Shown: positions 52,849 to 61,826, numbered from the stretch's first letter. The stretch is 64,000 nucleotides of DNA from Mucilaginibacter cryoferens (GCF_014205845.1 NZ_JACHCR010000009.1:62001-126000); one strand, 5' to 3'. The notes: a model not told the origin generated them from the letters alone. Numbers and translations are program-made.

Positions 52849-52880
52849 AGCGGAACCTATAAAAAGGAACCGCTTTTTTT
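52849..52880. terminator. Terminator-like hairpin with T-run upstream of the tRNA
   Basis: AGCGGAACC (52849-52857) pairs with GGAACCGCT (52866-52874) except for an A-A/A-A internal mismatch, followed by seven T. No gene reads into it on the plus strand, so its purpose is unclear; it could end a short RNA. Confidence 0.35.
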
Positions 52881-52905
52881 ATTACCTGCCAAAGCAATAT
52901 TATTT

Positions 52906-52913
52906 TACCTTTG
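52906..52913 (+). promoter_or_regulatory. Probable -7 promoter box of tRNA-Ser
   Basis: TACCTTTG matches TAnnTTTG and lies about 20 bases before the tRNA. No TTG at the standard spacing was found. Confidence 0.5.
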
Positions 52914-52932
52914 CAATCCATTTAGCAAATAC

Positions 52933-53023
52933 GGAGAAGTGTCTGAGTGGTCGAAAGAGCACGCCTGGAAAGTGTGTATACTTCAAAAGGGTATCGAGAG
53001 TTCGAATCTCTCCTTCTCCGCCA
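52933..53023 (+). tRNA. tRNA-Ser (anticodon GGA)
   Basis: 91 bases including an encoded CCA end. The acceptor stem is GGAGAAG with CTTCTCC, discriminator G. The anticodon stem-loop is CACGC-CTGGAAA-GTGTG, with anticodon GGA at 52967-52969. A long variable arm, as expected for tRNA-Ser, and a T arm GAGAG-TTCGAAT-CTCTC follow. It reads UCC (and UCU by wobble) codons. A terminator follows immediately. Confidence 0.97.
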
Positions 53024-53026
53024 AGT

Positions 53027-53063
53027 AAAAGTTGAGTAGTATTCTAAACTACTCAACTTTTTT
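53027..53063 (+). terminator. Intrinsic terminator of tRNA-Ser
   Basis: AAAAGTTGAGTAGT (53027-53040) pairs with ACTACTCAACTTTT (53048-53061), a perfect 14-bp stem with a 7-base loop, followed by T. Confidence 0.92.
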
Positions 53064-53082
53064 AGTTTATTGTTATTAGGGC

Positions 53083-54141
53083 CTATCGTTGTGTGCTGTA
53101 ATTATTAGTCCACTTTATCCAATTTCCGTGTCCATTTGTCTCAGCTAAAAACATTTCAGTTTTTTGCTTATTTTTAAAATGGGTTAATTCTATAATTATC
53201 TCTTTTGTATTGTATCGGTCTAAAAGATTTTTAATTCCTTCAACTGATAAAAAATAAAAATCTCTTTCTTGCCCAACGGTTTCCAACATAGCATAAAAAT
53301 CAGCTTTCTGTTCTTGTGTAAATTGATATAGAACGTGAGTTGAATAAACAATCAAATTTTGATTTCTGTCTGCTTTTAAAATTTCTCCTTCAAAAGAGAA
53401 AATGGTGCTAGCGCGTATAAATTTTATGTTTTTAAGTTCATCCAATTTCAATGCTTCATCTATTGCTACAAATCTTTCAAGTTGATCTGTCCAAACCAAG
53501 GCTTTCAGCCACAAAATTTCATCTTTTTCAGTAAGGTCAATAATGTTTTGGTCTATTCTTATTTTTAGGATTGGTTGCGAAATATTATAAATTTCCGGAA
53601 TTGTCGATTCTATAATTGTACTCTTATTAATTACTTTACTATCGCCAAATGTTTTTCGGTCGTTGTACCAATATTCATATTTGTCAAAATTTAAGGTCAG
53701 CCCTGCACTAGTTCCTATATCAATAATTGTAGTTGGTCTATTTTCGTCAGTGATTATTTTTGAAAAAATTGGCATTAAGTAAGCACAGCGATTGATTACG
53801 TTTGTTTGTACAATTCTGGTTGAAATTATTTTTTTGATTTCACTTTCGTTCTCTATGCAAAAGGATTTGAATATTGCAAAAGGGATTTCTGATACTTGTT
53901 TTCTTAGGATAGAAGGATAGTAATTGGCCAACTCATTCTTTGAGTTTTTTAGCAATAAGTAATGAACAGAGGCGAAGAAAATATTTGGTATTGGTTGTCC
54001 AGGTCTTGTATTAGAAGCAATTTTTAATAAGCCTTCATCATTTGCAACTTCATTGCTTAATTTATAATAAAGTTCCGAATTGTCTTTACATTCAGACTCA
54101 GCAAAAGCTATAAATCGTTCTTTAATTTTTTCTAATTCCAT
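53083..54141 (-). CDS. DUF2332 family protein
   Basis: 352 residues. RPGQPIPNIFFASVHYLLLK near the start, TIIDIGTSAGLTLNFDKYEYW in the middle and NLIVYSTHVLYQFTQEQKAD are the DUF2332 blocks. The DIGTSAGL stretch looks like a SAM/nucleotide-binding glycine loop and suggests a methyltransferase-like fold, but the family has no assigned activity. It is clearly more A+T-rich than its neighbours and lies directly beyond the tRNA-Ser gene, transcribed towards it. It is likely acquired. There is no operon partner. Confidence 0.85.
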   Translation of the reverse strand: MELEKIKERFIAFAESECKDNSELYYKLSNEVANDEGLLKIASNTRPGQPIPNIFFASVHYLLLKNSKNELANYYPSILRKQVSEIPFAIFKSFCIENESEIKKIISTRIVQTNVINRCAYLMPIFSKIITDENRPTTIIDIGTSAGLTLNFDKYEYWYNDRKTFGDSKVINKSTIIESTIPEIYNISQPILKIRIDQNIIDLTEKDEILWLKALVWTDQLERFVAIDEALKLDELKNIKFIRASTIFSFEGEILKADRNQNLIVYSTHVLYQFTQEQKADFYAMLETVGQERDFYFLSVEGIKNLLDRYNTKEIIIELTHFKNKQKTEMFLAETNGHGNWIKWTNNYSTQR

Positions 54142-54510
54142 TTATAAATTATTGGGTTCGTTCTGTTTTGCAGTTTTATAACACATAACAAGTAAATTTA
54201 TGTTATTTGTCAGGTAATAACAGTATTCTCACTCAAACGACAAGTAAGATCAGGACGAGAAAGTTTTAGTAATTTCTTTGATAACCTCTAAAATTCCATC
54301 TAAGTGTTCTAATAGGCTCTCATTCATCCCGTAAACCCAACAACAGAAGATATTTTCTGTTATAAATCTCCTTACCCCATTTCAATATATGTTGATGACA
54401 GCGCCACCAAGGTGAAAACTATATGTTAATATTAGCAGTCCGGGATGGCAAATCTTTTTTGATCTGTAGATGGAGCGATTTTCTTTTTCTATTTTAGAGT
54501 TAATCCTTTT
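54142..54510. other. Gene-free A+T-rich stretch with a possible short coding remnant
   Basis: The only coding-like trace is a minus-strand open frame of 44 codons (54250-54381) encoding GVRRFITENIFCCWVYG followed by MNESLLEHLDGILEVIKEIT, which could be the C-terminal tail of a lost gene or chance. There is no clear promoter or repeat. Confidence 0.3.
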
Positions 54511-55422
54511 GTGAATTATTTTATGGGGAAAATCAAAACTACTCTTCCTTATTATACAGAGATCAACGATTTTCTGGCCTCAATTCCATGGCCGGGCCGA
54601 ACGGCTGATCCAAACTTTTACTGTTTGCGGTTAAAGCCTCTCGACCTGAACTTGCAGGTATACCGACCACCTTTTAAACGGTCGTTTTATTTTTTTGCCC
54701 TACTATTCAATTCCGGTAAAATCGAAGTTAACTATGGCGATCAGACCATTCGTGATCCTGATTCCTATCTCGTTTTTCATTCACCTAATCTTGTGTATAG
54801 CTTTGCTCATAATAATGCACTGGAAGGCTATGTTATTTATTTTAAGCCGGAATGCTTCTCATTCTTTAAACCGCACTTTCAGCAGCAATTTCCACTATTT
54901 GATGTGTTACATACCAGCCTGTTTAGGTTTGACCATGCCACATTTAAACAGTTAGCCCCACATTTTGAAGCTGTATTTACCACTTATGAACGATCGGCCA
55001 AAGCACAACATATTGAAGCAAGGATAAAGTTGCTCGGCTTGCTCTACTATCTGGAAGACTTTGCGTTGGAAGCGGAAAAGGATATTCTCCCGGCTACAGC
55101 GCAGCAAGTTCTATTACGTAAATTTATTCAGTTAATTGATAACCATTATATCAATAAGCGCACCGTGCAGGAATACGCAGATTTACTTTCTGTTACCGCC
55201 AATTATCTCTCCCAATCTGTTAAACATGTCTCGGGAAAAAATGCCCTTACGTTTGTTGCCGGGCGTTTGGCTACCGAAGCTAAATCACTCATTCAACACA
55301 CCGATTTTGAGATAGCCGAGATTGCCTATCAACTCAACTTTTCAGACCCTGCCAATTTTGGCAAATTCTTTAAAAAACAGACAGGCTTCTCGCCCTCGGG
55401 GTTCCGCAAACGGCATAAGTAA
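54511..55422 (+). CDS. AraC-family transcriptional regulator
   Basis: 303 residues. A cupin-like N-terminal sensor region (about 40-150) includes DPDSYLVFHSPNLVYSFAHN. The C-terminal ~100 residues carry two helix-turn-helix motifs of AraC type: RTVQEYADLLSVTANYLSQS and FEIAEIAYQLNFSDPANFGK, then KQTGFSPSGFRK. The protein activates or represses genes in response to a ligand bound to the cupin part. The next gene, a YdeI/DUF1801-type protein, starts 120 bases later on the same strand and is a candidate target. It has a fairly normal base composition. Confidence 0.92.
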   Translation: MNYFMGKIKTTLPYYTEINDFLASIPWPGRTADPNFYCLRLKPLDLNLQVYRPPFKRSFYFFALLFNSGKIEVNYGDQTIRDPDSYLVFHSPNLVYSFAHNNALEGYVIYFKPECFSFFKPHFQQQFPLFDVLHTSLFRFDHATFKQLAPHFEAVFTTYERSAKAQHIEARIKLLGLLYYLEDFALEAEKDILPATAQQVLLRKFIQLIDNHYINKRTVQEYADLLSVTANYLSQSVKHVSGKNALTFVAGRLATEAKSLIQHTDFEIAEIAYQLNFSDPANFGKFFKKQTGFSPSGFRKRHK

Positions 55423-55542
55423 TTAAATTGACCTGTTTATCCAAGTTTTCGACCAAATCTTTTGTATCTGGTTACGTTTCTTTGCTCCCTTAAATTAAGT
55501 GAGTCAGCTCCTACAATCGTAAATATTAAAACACCAAACGTT

Positions 55543-56157
55543 ATGAACTACAACTCTGCTGTGGATGCTTACATCGCTAACGCGGAAGATTTTGCAAAAC
55601 CCATTCTTGAGCACTGGCGCCAGCTTATTCATGAAAACTGCCCGGATACCGAAGAGGCGATAAAATGGAGCCTGCCTCATTTTGATTATAAAGGCGATAA
55701 TATGTTTGTACTGGCATCCTATAAAAATCATTGCTCTTTCACGTTTTTGAAGGGCGAACTAATGAGCGACCCACGCCTGAAAGCAAATAAGGACTTGAAG
55801 CCGATACAAAGATTTTTAGGAAAGATCAGTAAAATAGGGGATCTGCCACCAGACGATGAATTTATAGCCATGCTTAAAGAAGCCATAAAGTTAAACGAAA
55901 AAGGCATCAGGGTAAAAAGAGCAAAGCCAGAATCTGATAAACCTAAGATACTGGAAACGCCCGATTATCTGCTGGCCGCATTAGTAGCTAGTCCCAAGGC
56001 AAACGAAGTTTTTGAAACCAAATCCAACTCTTTCCGCAAGGAATATATTGTTTGGATCACCGATGCCAAAACCGACGAAACACGACAAAAAAGAATAAAT
56101 GAAGCTTTAGAATGGATTGCCGAAGGAAAAGGCAGGTTTTGGAAACACCAAAAATAA
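55543..56157 (+). CDS. YdeI/OmdA family protein with N-terminal DUF1801 domain
   Basis: 204 residues from the ATG at 55543; the frame continues upstream by 27 codons, but MNYNSAVDAYIANAEDFAKP is the DUF1801 start. The N-terminal ~120 residues form the DUF1801 domain (EEAIKWSLPHFDYKGDNMFV), and the C-terminal ~70 the OmdA (bacteriocin-protection) domain with DYLLAALVASPKANEVFETK and WITDAKTDETRQKRINEAL. The biochemical role of both is unknown; OmdA was linked to bacteriocin resistance. It follows the AraC gene and may be its target. Confidence 0.88.
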   Translation: MNYNSAVDAYIANAEDFAKPILEHWRQLIHENCPDTEEAIKWSLPHFDYKGDNMFVLASYKNHCSFTFLKGELMSDPRLKANKDLKPIQRFLGKISKIGDLPPDDEFIAMLKEAIKLNEKGIRVKRAKPESDKPKILETPDYLLAALVASPKANEVFETKSNSFRKEYIVWITDAKTDETRQKRINEALEWIAEGKGRFWKHQK

Positions 56158-56180
56158 ACATCCTAAAATACCATACCACC

Positions 56181-56580
56181 CTACCTAACCACTTTGTTTC
56201 TTTTGATTCGTTTGCGTTTGCAAACGCCGATGAGCGTTGAATCAACAAAAGAGATCCCGAGCTCCTAAACAACAGGTTTTAAGAAAAATGGTTATGGGCA
56301 TCAGCACGCCTTAGCTAAGTTCAACAAAACGATTATAGGATACGATATAGTGAAATTCACCCCGCATGTGCCTTTGAATCTAGAATATATAGAAGTGCTT
56401 AGAGTAACGAGATCCACTTAAGTGAAAGGGTAAACAGATGGATATAACTTCGCTCTTAGACATGATCGGAGGGCTGTTAGACGGTCTGCCCGGGATAAAG
56501 GGCTTTGTAGTTTCATCAAAATCTTTCCAGAACTCATCTACAAGACAGAAAATATCACTAATTTTATTGAGGTTAATCAT
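56181..56580 (-). pseudogene. Decayed IS982-family transposase fragment
   Basis: Minus-strand frames give MINLNKISDIFCLVDEFWKD, then SKSEVISICLPFHLSGSRYS and KHFYIF, a stop, IQRHMRGEFHYIVSYNRFVE, another stop, GVLMPITIFLKTCCLG, and, after a frameshift, SFVDSTLIGVCKRKRIKRNK. These are consecutive blocks of the IS982 DDE transposase; the last includes the first catalytic Asp (FVDST). The C-terminal half is missing. Two in-frame stops, one frameshift and the truncation show that it is dead. It fills most of the 570-base gap 56158-56727. Confidence 0.9.
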
Positions 56581-56727
56581 GTGAAAATATATTTAAGTAT
56601 CTTAATATCAGGCATTTAAATATGATTTTGTTTCCGGCGATTGGCAAACCTTTTCTCCAACTATTAATCAAACTCAGGTTTTTAATAATGTTTATATGCT
56701 GTTTTTAAGCAACCCAACCAATAGCAA

Positions 56728-57396
56728 ATGAATTTTTATAGTACCTTATTCTTAAATGCCGACCATAATATATATGGTAACGAAATATTGAAATTGTTTT
56801 TGGCTCTTTTAACCGGGTGTATCCTGGGGTTAGAAAGGGAAATGAGGGGAAAGTCGGCCGGGTTTAGAACGCTGGCCCTCATTTGCTTTGGCGCCACGGT
56901 GTTCACCATTTGCTCCTACTCGCTTGGCGTGGTAGATAACCGCGACAGGATAGCAGCTAATATAATCACAGGCATAGGATTTATTGGCGGAGGCGTTATA
57001 TTTCGCAATAATTCATCCATTACCGGCATAACCACGGCGGCCTCCATATGGATTGCCGCTGCGCTGGGTATGCTTTTAGGTATAGGAGAGTATTTGCTTG
57101 CCGGTATTGCGCTGGTATGCACGCTTACAATATTATATGCGTTTGATTTTATCCAGTTTTGGATAGACGATAAATTTCAGCACAGAAATTACAAATTGGT
57201 ATATAAAAAAGATTGCCGGTTAAGCACGCTCTACGACCAGGTAAGCCCCCTGAAATTGAAATTAATTAAGGTAAAAACAGTACGTGCGGATACACAAACC
57301 ATCCTGGAGTTTGAAATTTCGGGCAAGGAAAGTAATCTTGCTTTATTCAATCAATGGCTTATGGATAATGAAGCCATTCAGTCGTTTGAATGGTAG
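56728..57396 (+). CDS. MgtC/SapB family membrane protein
   Basis: 222 residues. The N-terminal MgtC domain shows five membrane helices: LALLTGCILGLEREMRGKSA (with the conserved E-R-E motif), FRTLALICFGATVFTICSY, RIAANIITGIGFIGGGVIF and ITTAASIWIAAALGMLLGI. The C-terminal ~85 residues are a soluble ACT-like domain (LKLIKVKTVRADTQTILEF). MgtC proteins act on magnesium or phosphate homeostasis and in virulence of other bacteria; the role in this organism is unknown. It is downstream of the dead IS982 element and alone. Confidence 0.92.
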   Translation: MNFYSTLFLNADHNIYGNEILKLFLALLTGCILGLEREMRGKSAGFRTLALICFGATVFTICSYSLGVVDNRDRIAANIITGIGFIGGGVIFRNNSSITGITTAASIWIAAALGMLLGIGEYLLAGIALVCTLTILYAFDFIQFWIDDKFQHRNYKLVYKKDCRLSTLYDQVSPLKLKLIKVKTVRADTQTILEFEISGKESNLALFNQWLMDNEAIQSFEW

Positions 57397-57500
57397 TAAA
57401 ATACGTTATATCAATTCTATTTGCTGCCGCCCTGCAATGCATATCATTTTATAATTGATCCTTATCACAAAAACAGGTATTAATTTATTAAAAGGTTATT

Positions 57501-58697
57501 ATGTCAAAACTCTCCGAACGGTTAAATGAATTTAACAAAAATTTATTACCTCAAATGGTACAGCTGAAGTATCAGCTAATGGCCGAAAGTGCTTTCCGTT
57601 TTTTTCGTGGTACATGCCATTTGTTTTATGAGGATCTGAGCAAGGTAAAGCCGGTAACAGGTTTCCCCGCAACCTGGATCTGTGGCGACCTTCATTTAGA
57701 AAACTTTGGCAGCTTTAAAGCTAATAACCGGATGGTTTATTTTGATCTGAACGATTTTGATGAATCGGCGCTGGCCTATGCAAACTGGGAATTGCTAAGG
57801 GTAGTAACCAGTATCTTTGTTGGTTTCGATTCATTGCAGATCAAACAATCGGAAGCAAAGGAAATGGCTCAAATGTTTCTGGATGTTTACTCCGCCACGC
57901 TAAGCAAAGCCAAAGCCCGCTACATCGACCCGAGAACGGCACAGGGAATAATCAAAGAGTTTTTGGAAAAAGCCGAAGAGCGGAAAGCCCGTGAACTGGT
58001 AACCAAACAAACCGATGCCAAAGAGCTGCAACTTAAAATTGATAACAGAACACACTTCAAGATAGAAAAATCTTTAAAAAAGGAACTGATAGCGCACATT
58101 GACAACTGGCTGAAAAAAAATAACGATTGGCCGGGAAACTACAAGGTGATTGATGCCGCCTTTAGGGTTGCAGGTACGGGCAGTGTTGGCCTTAAGCGCT
58201 ATATGTTTTTATTACAGGGCATCAAAAACAAAAAGAAACTATTGGTGATAGAGATGAAACAAGGCGTTAAATCCTCACTTTCGCCCTATAACTTAGTGAA
58301 GCAGCCAGGTTGGAAATCGGATGCCGAACGGATCATCTCTATTAAATACCGCATGCAAAATGTTTCGCCGGCCCTGTTAAGCACCACCGTTTTTCAGGAA
58401 AACGCCTATATCATACAGGAAATGCAGCCATCTGCCGATAAAATAAAGTTCGAATTGATTAAAGACGACCATAAATGTATAAAACGGGTTTTAACAGATA
58501 TGGCTGTGCTTACGGCATCGGCCCAAATCCGCAGCGGTGGTATACAAGGCTCGGCCAATATTGATGAACTGATACTTTTAGGCAACCGTACCGACTGGCA
58601 AAAGCCCATAATAAGTTATGCAGCGCGTTACGCCGGGCAGGTTAAAAAAGACTACCAGCAATTTATAGACGAGTATAAACAAGGAACCCTAAACTGA
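57501..58697 (+). CDS. DUF2252 family protein
   Basis: 398 residues. RFFRGTCHLFYEDLSKV near residue 40, ATWICGDLHLENFGSFKANN and FDLNDFDESALAYANWELLR are the DUF2252 signature; the last two resemble the HxDxxxxN and DxD catalytic loops of aminoglycoside-phosphotransferase-like kinases, so a kinase-like fold is suspected. FRVAGTGSVGLKRYMFLLQG follows as usual for the family. The molecular function is unknown. It is alone, between MgtC and the glycoside-hydrolase-like gene. Confidence 0.88.
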   Translation: MSKLSERLNEFNKNLLPQMVQLKYQLMAESAFRFFRGTCHLFYEDLSKVKPVTGFPATWICGDLHLENFGSFKANNRMVYFDLNDFDESALAYANWELLRVVTSIFVGFDSLQIKQSEAKEMAQMFLDVYSATLSKAKARYIDPRTAQGIIKEFLEKAEERKARELVTKQTDAKELQLKIDNRTHFKIEKSLKKELIAHIDNWLKKNNDWPGNYKVIDAAFRVAGTGSVGLKRYMFLLQGIKNKKKLLVIEMKQGVKSSLSPYNLVKQPGWKSDAERIISIKYRMQNVSPALLSTTVFQENAYIIQEMQPSADKIKFELIKDDHKCIKRVLTDMAVLTASAQIRSGGIQGSANIDELILLGNRTDWQKPIISYAARYAGQVKKDYQQFIDEYKQGTLN

Positions 58698-58856
58698 TAC
58701 TCATCCAGTAAATGCCAATACTAAATAAACCGATATTGGTAATATGCTAAGGATTGATTTATATTGGACAATTTAATTTAAAGCCGCTAAACAACGTACC
58801 GGTAATTTGGTTTACCAGACGGATTAGCGGAGCCATTAAATCAACCCTTTAACGCC

Positions 58857-60809
58857 ATGATCAATCATAAACCGTACACATCTGTAACCAGGTCTATTGC
58901 CCTTATAGTTTGCATTTGCACCATGATATCACAAAAAGCCCATTCGCAGGCCGAACTGATGCCCTACGGAAATCTCAACGGTATCAGGGTAAAAGGCCAG
59001 TTAATGGATTTTAATACCAGTATTGATGTGGTGGCTAATAGCTGGCATAAAATAAATTCGACGGGCAAAGAGCGCCAGCGACCAAAATTTAAACGTAATG
59101 GCGATGTAGAAACCGTAAATACAGCTATTGATAGCCTGGCATTTACCGAAACGGTGGAAGATATAGGTAAAGGCAAAATAAGGGTAAACATTACCTGCGA
59201 TGTACGGAAAGATACCTCAATTATTGGCGCTTACCTGGGTTTGCACCTGCCCAAATCTGTTTACGGCAATAGCGAGGTTACTTTAAAAAAACAGGCAATG
59301 GCTACCGAGGTGCTTAAAGATGATATGCCAACGGTATTTGCCGAAGGCATCAACTTTAAGGCGGGCAGGCAGCAATTTGGCATCAGCACCAAAGAGGCGG
59401 CGCTCATCATCAGGCCACAAAGCGATAAATTAAAATACATTCAGTTGTATTTCCCTATTTGTGAGGGATCGCTAAAAAAAGGAGAATCGTTTCAAAAAAC
59501 ATTCGAAATAAAGGTATCTGGCGATATTGATAACGCCTATGCCACCATGCAATTGGATACTACTGTACAGGGGCGCGAGTTTGCCGGCCTGGGTGGCAAC
59601 TTCAGGCTGCAAAATCCAAAAACAGACCAGCAGGTGATTGATTATTGCCTTAAAAACCTTAGGGTATCGTGGGGTAGGGTAGAAATGCCATGGCACAACT
59701 GGCAGCCCGATATTAATATAGACCCAACCGCCACCGCCGATAGCGGGAAGCTAAACAGCCATGTAAAAGAATCTATGGAGATGGCACAACGGCTGGGGCA
59801 AATGAATATGCCTATAGTATTAACCGCGTGGGCGCCACCTGCATGGGCGGTTATCGGGCCGCTGCATTACCGCCCAACGCCAGAGGGGGTTTGGGGCAAT
59901 CCGCTTAATAATGATAACACGCAGCAGATCTATAAATCTATTACCGATTATATTATTTATCTGAAAGCTCATTACGGGGTTGAGGTAGGCTACTTCTCTT
60001 TCAATGAATCAGACCTGGGCATCAACATCAGGCAAACCGGCGAAGAACACCTTGCGCTTATAAAAGGCCTGGGCAAATACTTTGCTGATAAAGGGTTAAA
60101 AACCAAAATGCTACTGGGCGATAACTCCGATGCTACCACCTATAAATTCATCTACCCGGCGTTAAATGATCCTGAAGCAAGGCAATACATTGGCGCCATA
60201 TCTTTTCACTCGTGGAGAGGATGGGACACCCAGACTCTGCAAAAATGGGCCGACGCGGCAACCAAACTAAACCTGCCTCTGCTGGTTGGCGAAGGCAGTA
60301 TCGATGCCGCCGCCTGGGAATACCCCGCATATTTTGAAGAGCAATCTTACGCGTTGGAAGAGATAAACCTGTATACCCGCCTGCTGGCTATTTGTCAGCC
60401 GCTTTCTATTTTGCAATGGCAGCTTACGGCCGACTATTCGCCCTTGAGTGGTGGCGGTATTTTTGGTAACGATGCCCCTTTGCAGTCTACCCAGCGTTTT
60501 TGGCAGCTAAAGCAACTGGCATCAACCCCGCCCAATTTAAAGGCAATGCCGATTACTGTTGATAAATCCACCATATCTTGTGCTGCCCTGGGCGATGCCG
60601 TTAAACATATTTACACCATCCATATGGTTAATAACAGCGCCGCGCGCAAGGTTTCTCTTAAAGGCCTACCGGCATCTGTTACCCGGCTTAAGGTTTTTGT
60701 TACCGATAAAAACAACAATGTAAAACAAAAAGGAACCATAAAAGTAAGCGCCAACACCGCCCAATTTAAACTGGGCGAAAGGTGCTTTACTACGTTGCAG
60801 AGCGAATAG
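58857..60809 (+). CDS. Secreted glycoside-hydrolase-like protein of clan GH-A (GH30-like)
   Basis: 650 residues. A signal peptide covers about 1-31 (SIALIVCICTMISQKAHSQ). The N-terminal ~215 residues form a beta-rich region. A TIM-barrel follows: DTTVQGREFAGLGGNFRLQN, FSFNESDLGINIRQT and LPLLVGEGSIDAAAWEY. The pairing of Asn383-Glu384 as acid/base and Glu479 as nucleophile, 95 residues apart, is what clan GH-A families show. A C-terminal beta domain of ~90 residues follows. The combination resembles GH30, but with a longer N-terminal part than usual. The substrate is unknown. It is divergent enough that the exact family needs a profile search. Confidence 0.75.
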   Translation: MINHKPYTSVTRSIALIVCICTMISQKAHSQAELMPYGNLNGIRVKGQLMDFNTSIDVVANSWHKINSTGKERQRPKFKRNGDVETVNTAIDSLAFTETVEDIGKGKIRVNITCDVRKDTSIIGAYLGLHLPKSVYGNSEVTLKKQAMATEVLKDDMPTVFAEGINFKAGRQQFGISTKEAALIIRPQSDKLKYIQLYFPICEGSLKKGESFQKTFEIKVSGDIDNAYATMQLDTTVQGREFAGLGGNFRLQNPKTDQQVIDYCLKNLRVSWGRVEMPWHNWQPDINIDPTATADSGKLNSHVKESMEMAQRLGQMNMPIVLTAWAPPAWAVIGPLHYRPTPEGVWGNPLNNDNTQQIYKSITDYIIYLKAHYGVEVGYFSFNESDLGINIRQTGEEHLALIKGLGKYFADKGLKTKMLLGDNSDATTYKFIYPALNDPEARQYIGAISFHSWRGWDTQTLQKWADAATKLNLPLLVGEGSIDAAAWEYPAYFEEQSYALEEINLYTRLLAICQPLSILQWQLTADYSPLSGGGIFGNDAPLQSTQRFWQLKQLASTPPNLKAMPITVDKSTISCAALGDAVKHIYTIHMVNNSAARKVSLKGLPASVTRLKVFVTDKNNNVKQKGTIKVSANTAQFKLGERCFTTLQSE

Positions 60810-60821
60810 TGGCTTTTGCCA

Positions 60822-61670
60822 TTACGGATATTTAAATCCCGGAAAAACGATATGGAAAATGCTCCACCAGTTATCCTCCATAGAGAGGTATAGCTTAAAG
60901 GGGCCTTCAAAATGAATGGTTTCGTTGTTTTCTAAAACTGCATCGTATTTTACCGAACCTTCGGCATGTCCCAGGCCCGAGCCGGATTGGAGCTGAAAGC
61001 CGATGTCGTAAATGAAATATTCTTCATTTTTAAAGGCAATGTATGCACCAAAAATATTTTTGAGCTGTGCTACAATTTCATTTCTGCTGTATGCCTTTCT
61101 ATCCGGTGATATAAAGGCATCTGATAATTCCCAGCTGCGTTCGCTAAAGCTTTGCTTAAACCAGCCGGATAAAAACTCCAGTGCCTTGTTTTCGATGTTT
61201 ACCTTATGGTTGGGATGAAACTCTTCGTAATCAAAATGAGTGGTCATTCCGGGTATGGTCAGGTCGTCGGTTTCGTGCTCAAATAGTTCTTCGGTAATAA
61301 AAGTGTATTTGGTACGGCTATCCATATCATCAGAAAAATCAACCACCATACTTTTGTCAAATAACAGGTTGATAACCCGGTGCAGGGCCTCGTCTATCTG
61401 TTGGTCGCTTAGCTCGCCGGCAGGTTTAAATTCGGGCTTGCCCAATAACTCATATACTTTTACCCGCTTAGCGTTGGCGTAGTTGTGCTCAAAATCAAAA
61501 ATATTCTTCAAAAAAATATTTTCAATTTCGGGGTCAACAGGGTTAATCAATTGCGGATCGGCACCCAGTTCGGCCTGTAATTTCAGGCGCAGCAGCTCGT
61601 TTTCCATCCGCAGGTTTTCTTCAGGATCGTCGCTTAGGGGTTGGTCAAAAAGATCGTCGGTGTTTTCCAT
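60822..61670 (-). CDS. Hypothetical protein with NTF2-like C-terminal region
   Basis: 282 residues. The first ~50 are acidic and helical (NTDDLFDQPLSDDPEENLRM). A middle helical region runs to about residue 130. The C-terminal ~130 residues (NKALEFLSGWFKQSFSERSW to HIVFPGFKYP) have the helix-then-beta-sheet pattern of NTF2/SnoaL-like domains. No catalytic motif or signal. It is found as a conserved hypothetical in Bacteroidota as far as I recall. It is convergent with the preceding glycoside-hydrolase-like gene, separated by 12 bases. Confidence 0.75.
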   Translation of the reverse strand: MENTDDLFDQPLSDDPEENLRMENELLRLKLQAELGADPQLINPVDPEIENIFLKNIFDFEHNYANAKRVKVYELLGKPEFKPAGELSDQQIDEALHRVINLLFDKSMVVDFSDDMDSRTKYTFITEELFEHETDDLTIPGMTTHFDYEEFHPNHKVNIENKALEFLSGWFKQSFSERSWELSDAFISPDRKAYSRNEIVAQLKNIFGAYIAFKNEEYFIYDIGFQLQSGSGLGHAEGSVKYDAVLENNETIHFEGPFKLYLSMEDNWWSIFHIVFPGFKYP

Positions 61671-61755
61671 GGCGATACCAAAATAAGCATTATCCGGTTA
61701 CCAATAACAACAAAGTTGAATTTTGGAATTAACCGGTAATTGGTAGTATTATGCA

Positions 61756-61784
61756 CAAAACGCCCGGCATTACCGGGCGTTTTG
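61756..61784 (-). terminator. Terminator hairpin between the PHP gene and the 60822 gene
   Basis: CAAAACGCCCGG (61756-61767) pairs with CCGGGCGTTTTG (61773-61784), a perfect 12-bp stem with a 5-base loop. It lies after the stop of the minus-strand PHP gene. The U-tract is short. Confidence 0.75.
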
Positions 61785-61826
61785 CATGGCTAAATAAAAG
61801 AGTAGTTATAAAGCTGTTGCCCGCTC

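Noticed and set aside
52981..53100. Possible attachment-site duplication of the tRNA-Ser 3' end
   Set aside because: I searched by eye for the 3' tRNA sequence downstream and found no copy, and no integrase gene is present.
56057..56272. Minus-strand open frame of 71 codons treated as a gene
   Set aside because: It is an out-of-frame reading of the decayed IS982 transposase and the end of the YdeI gene; the transposase-like sequence lies in the other two frames.
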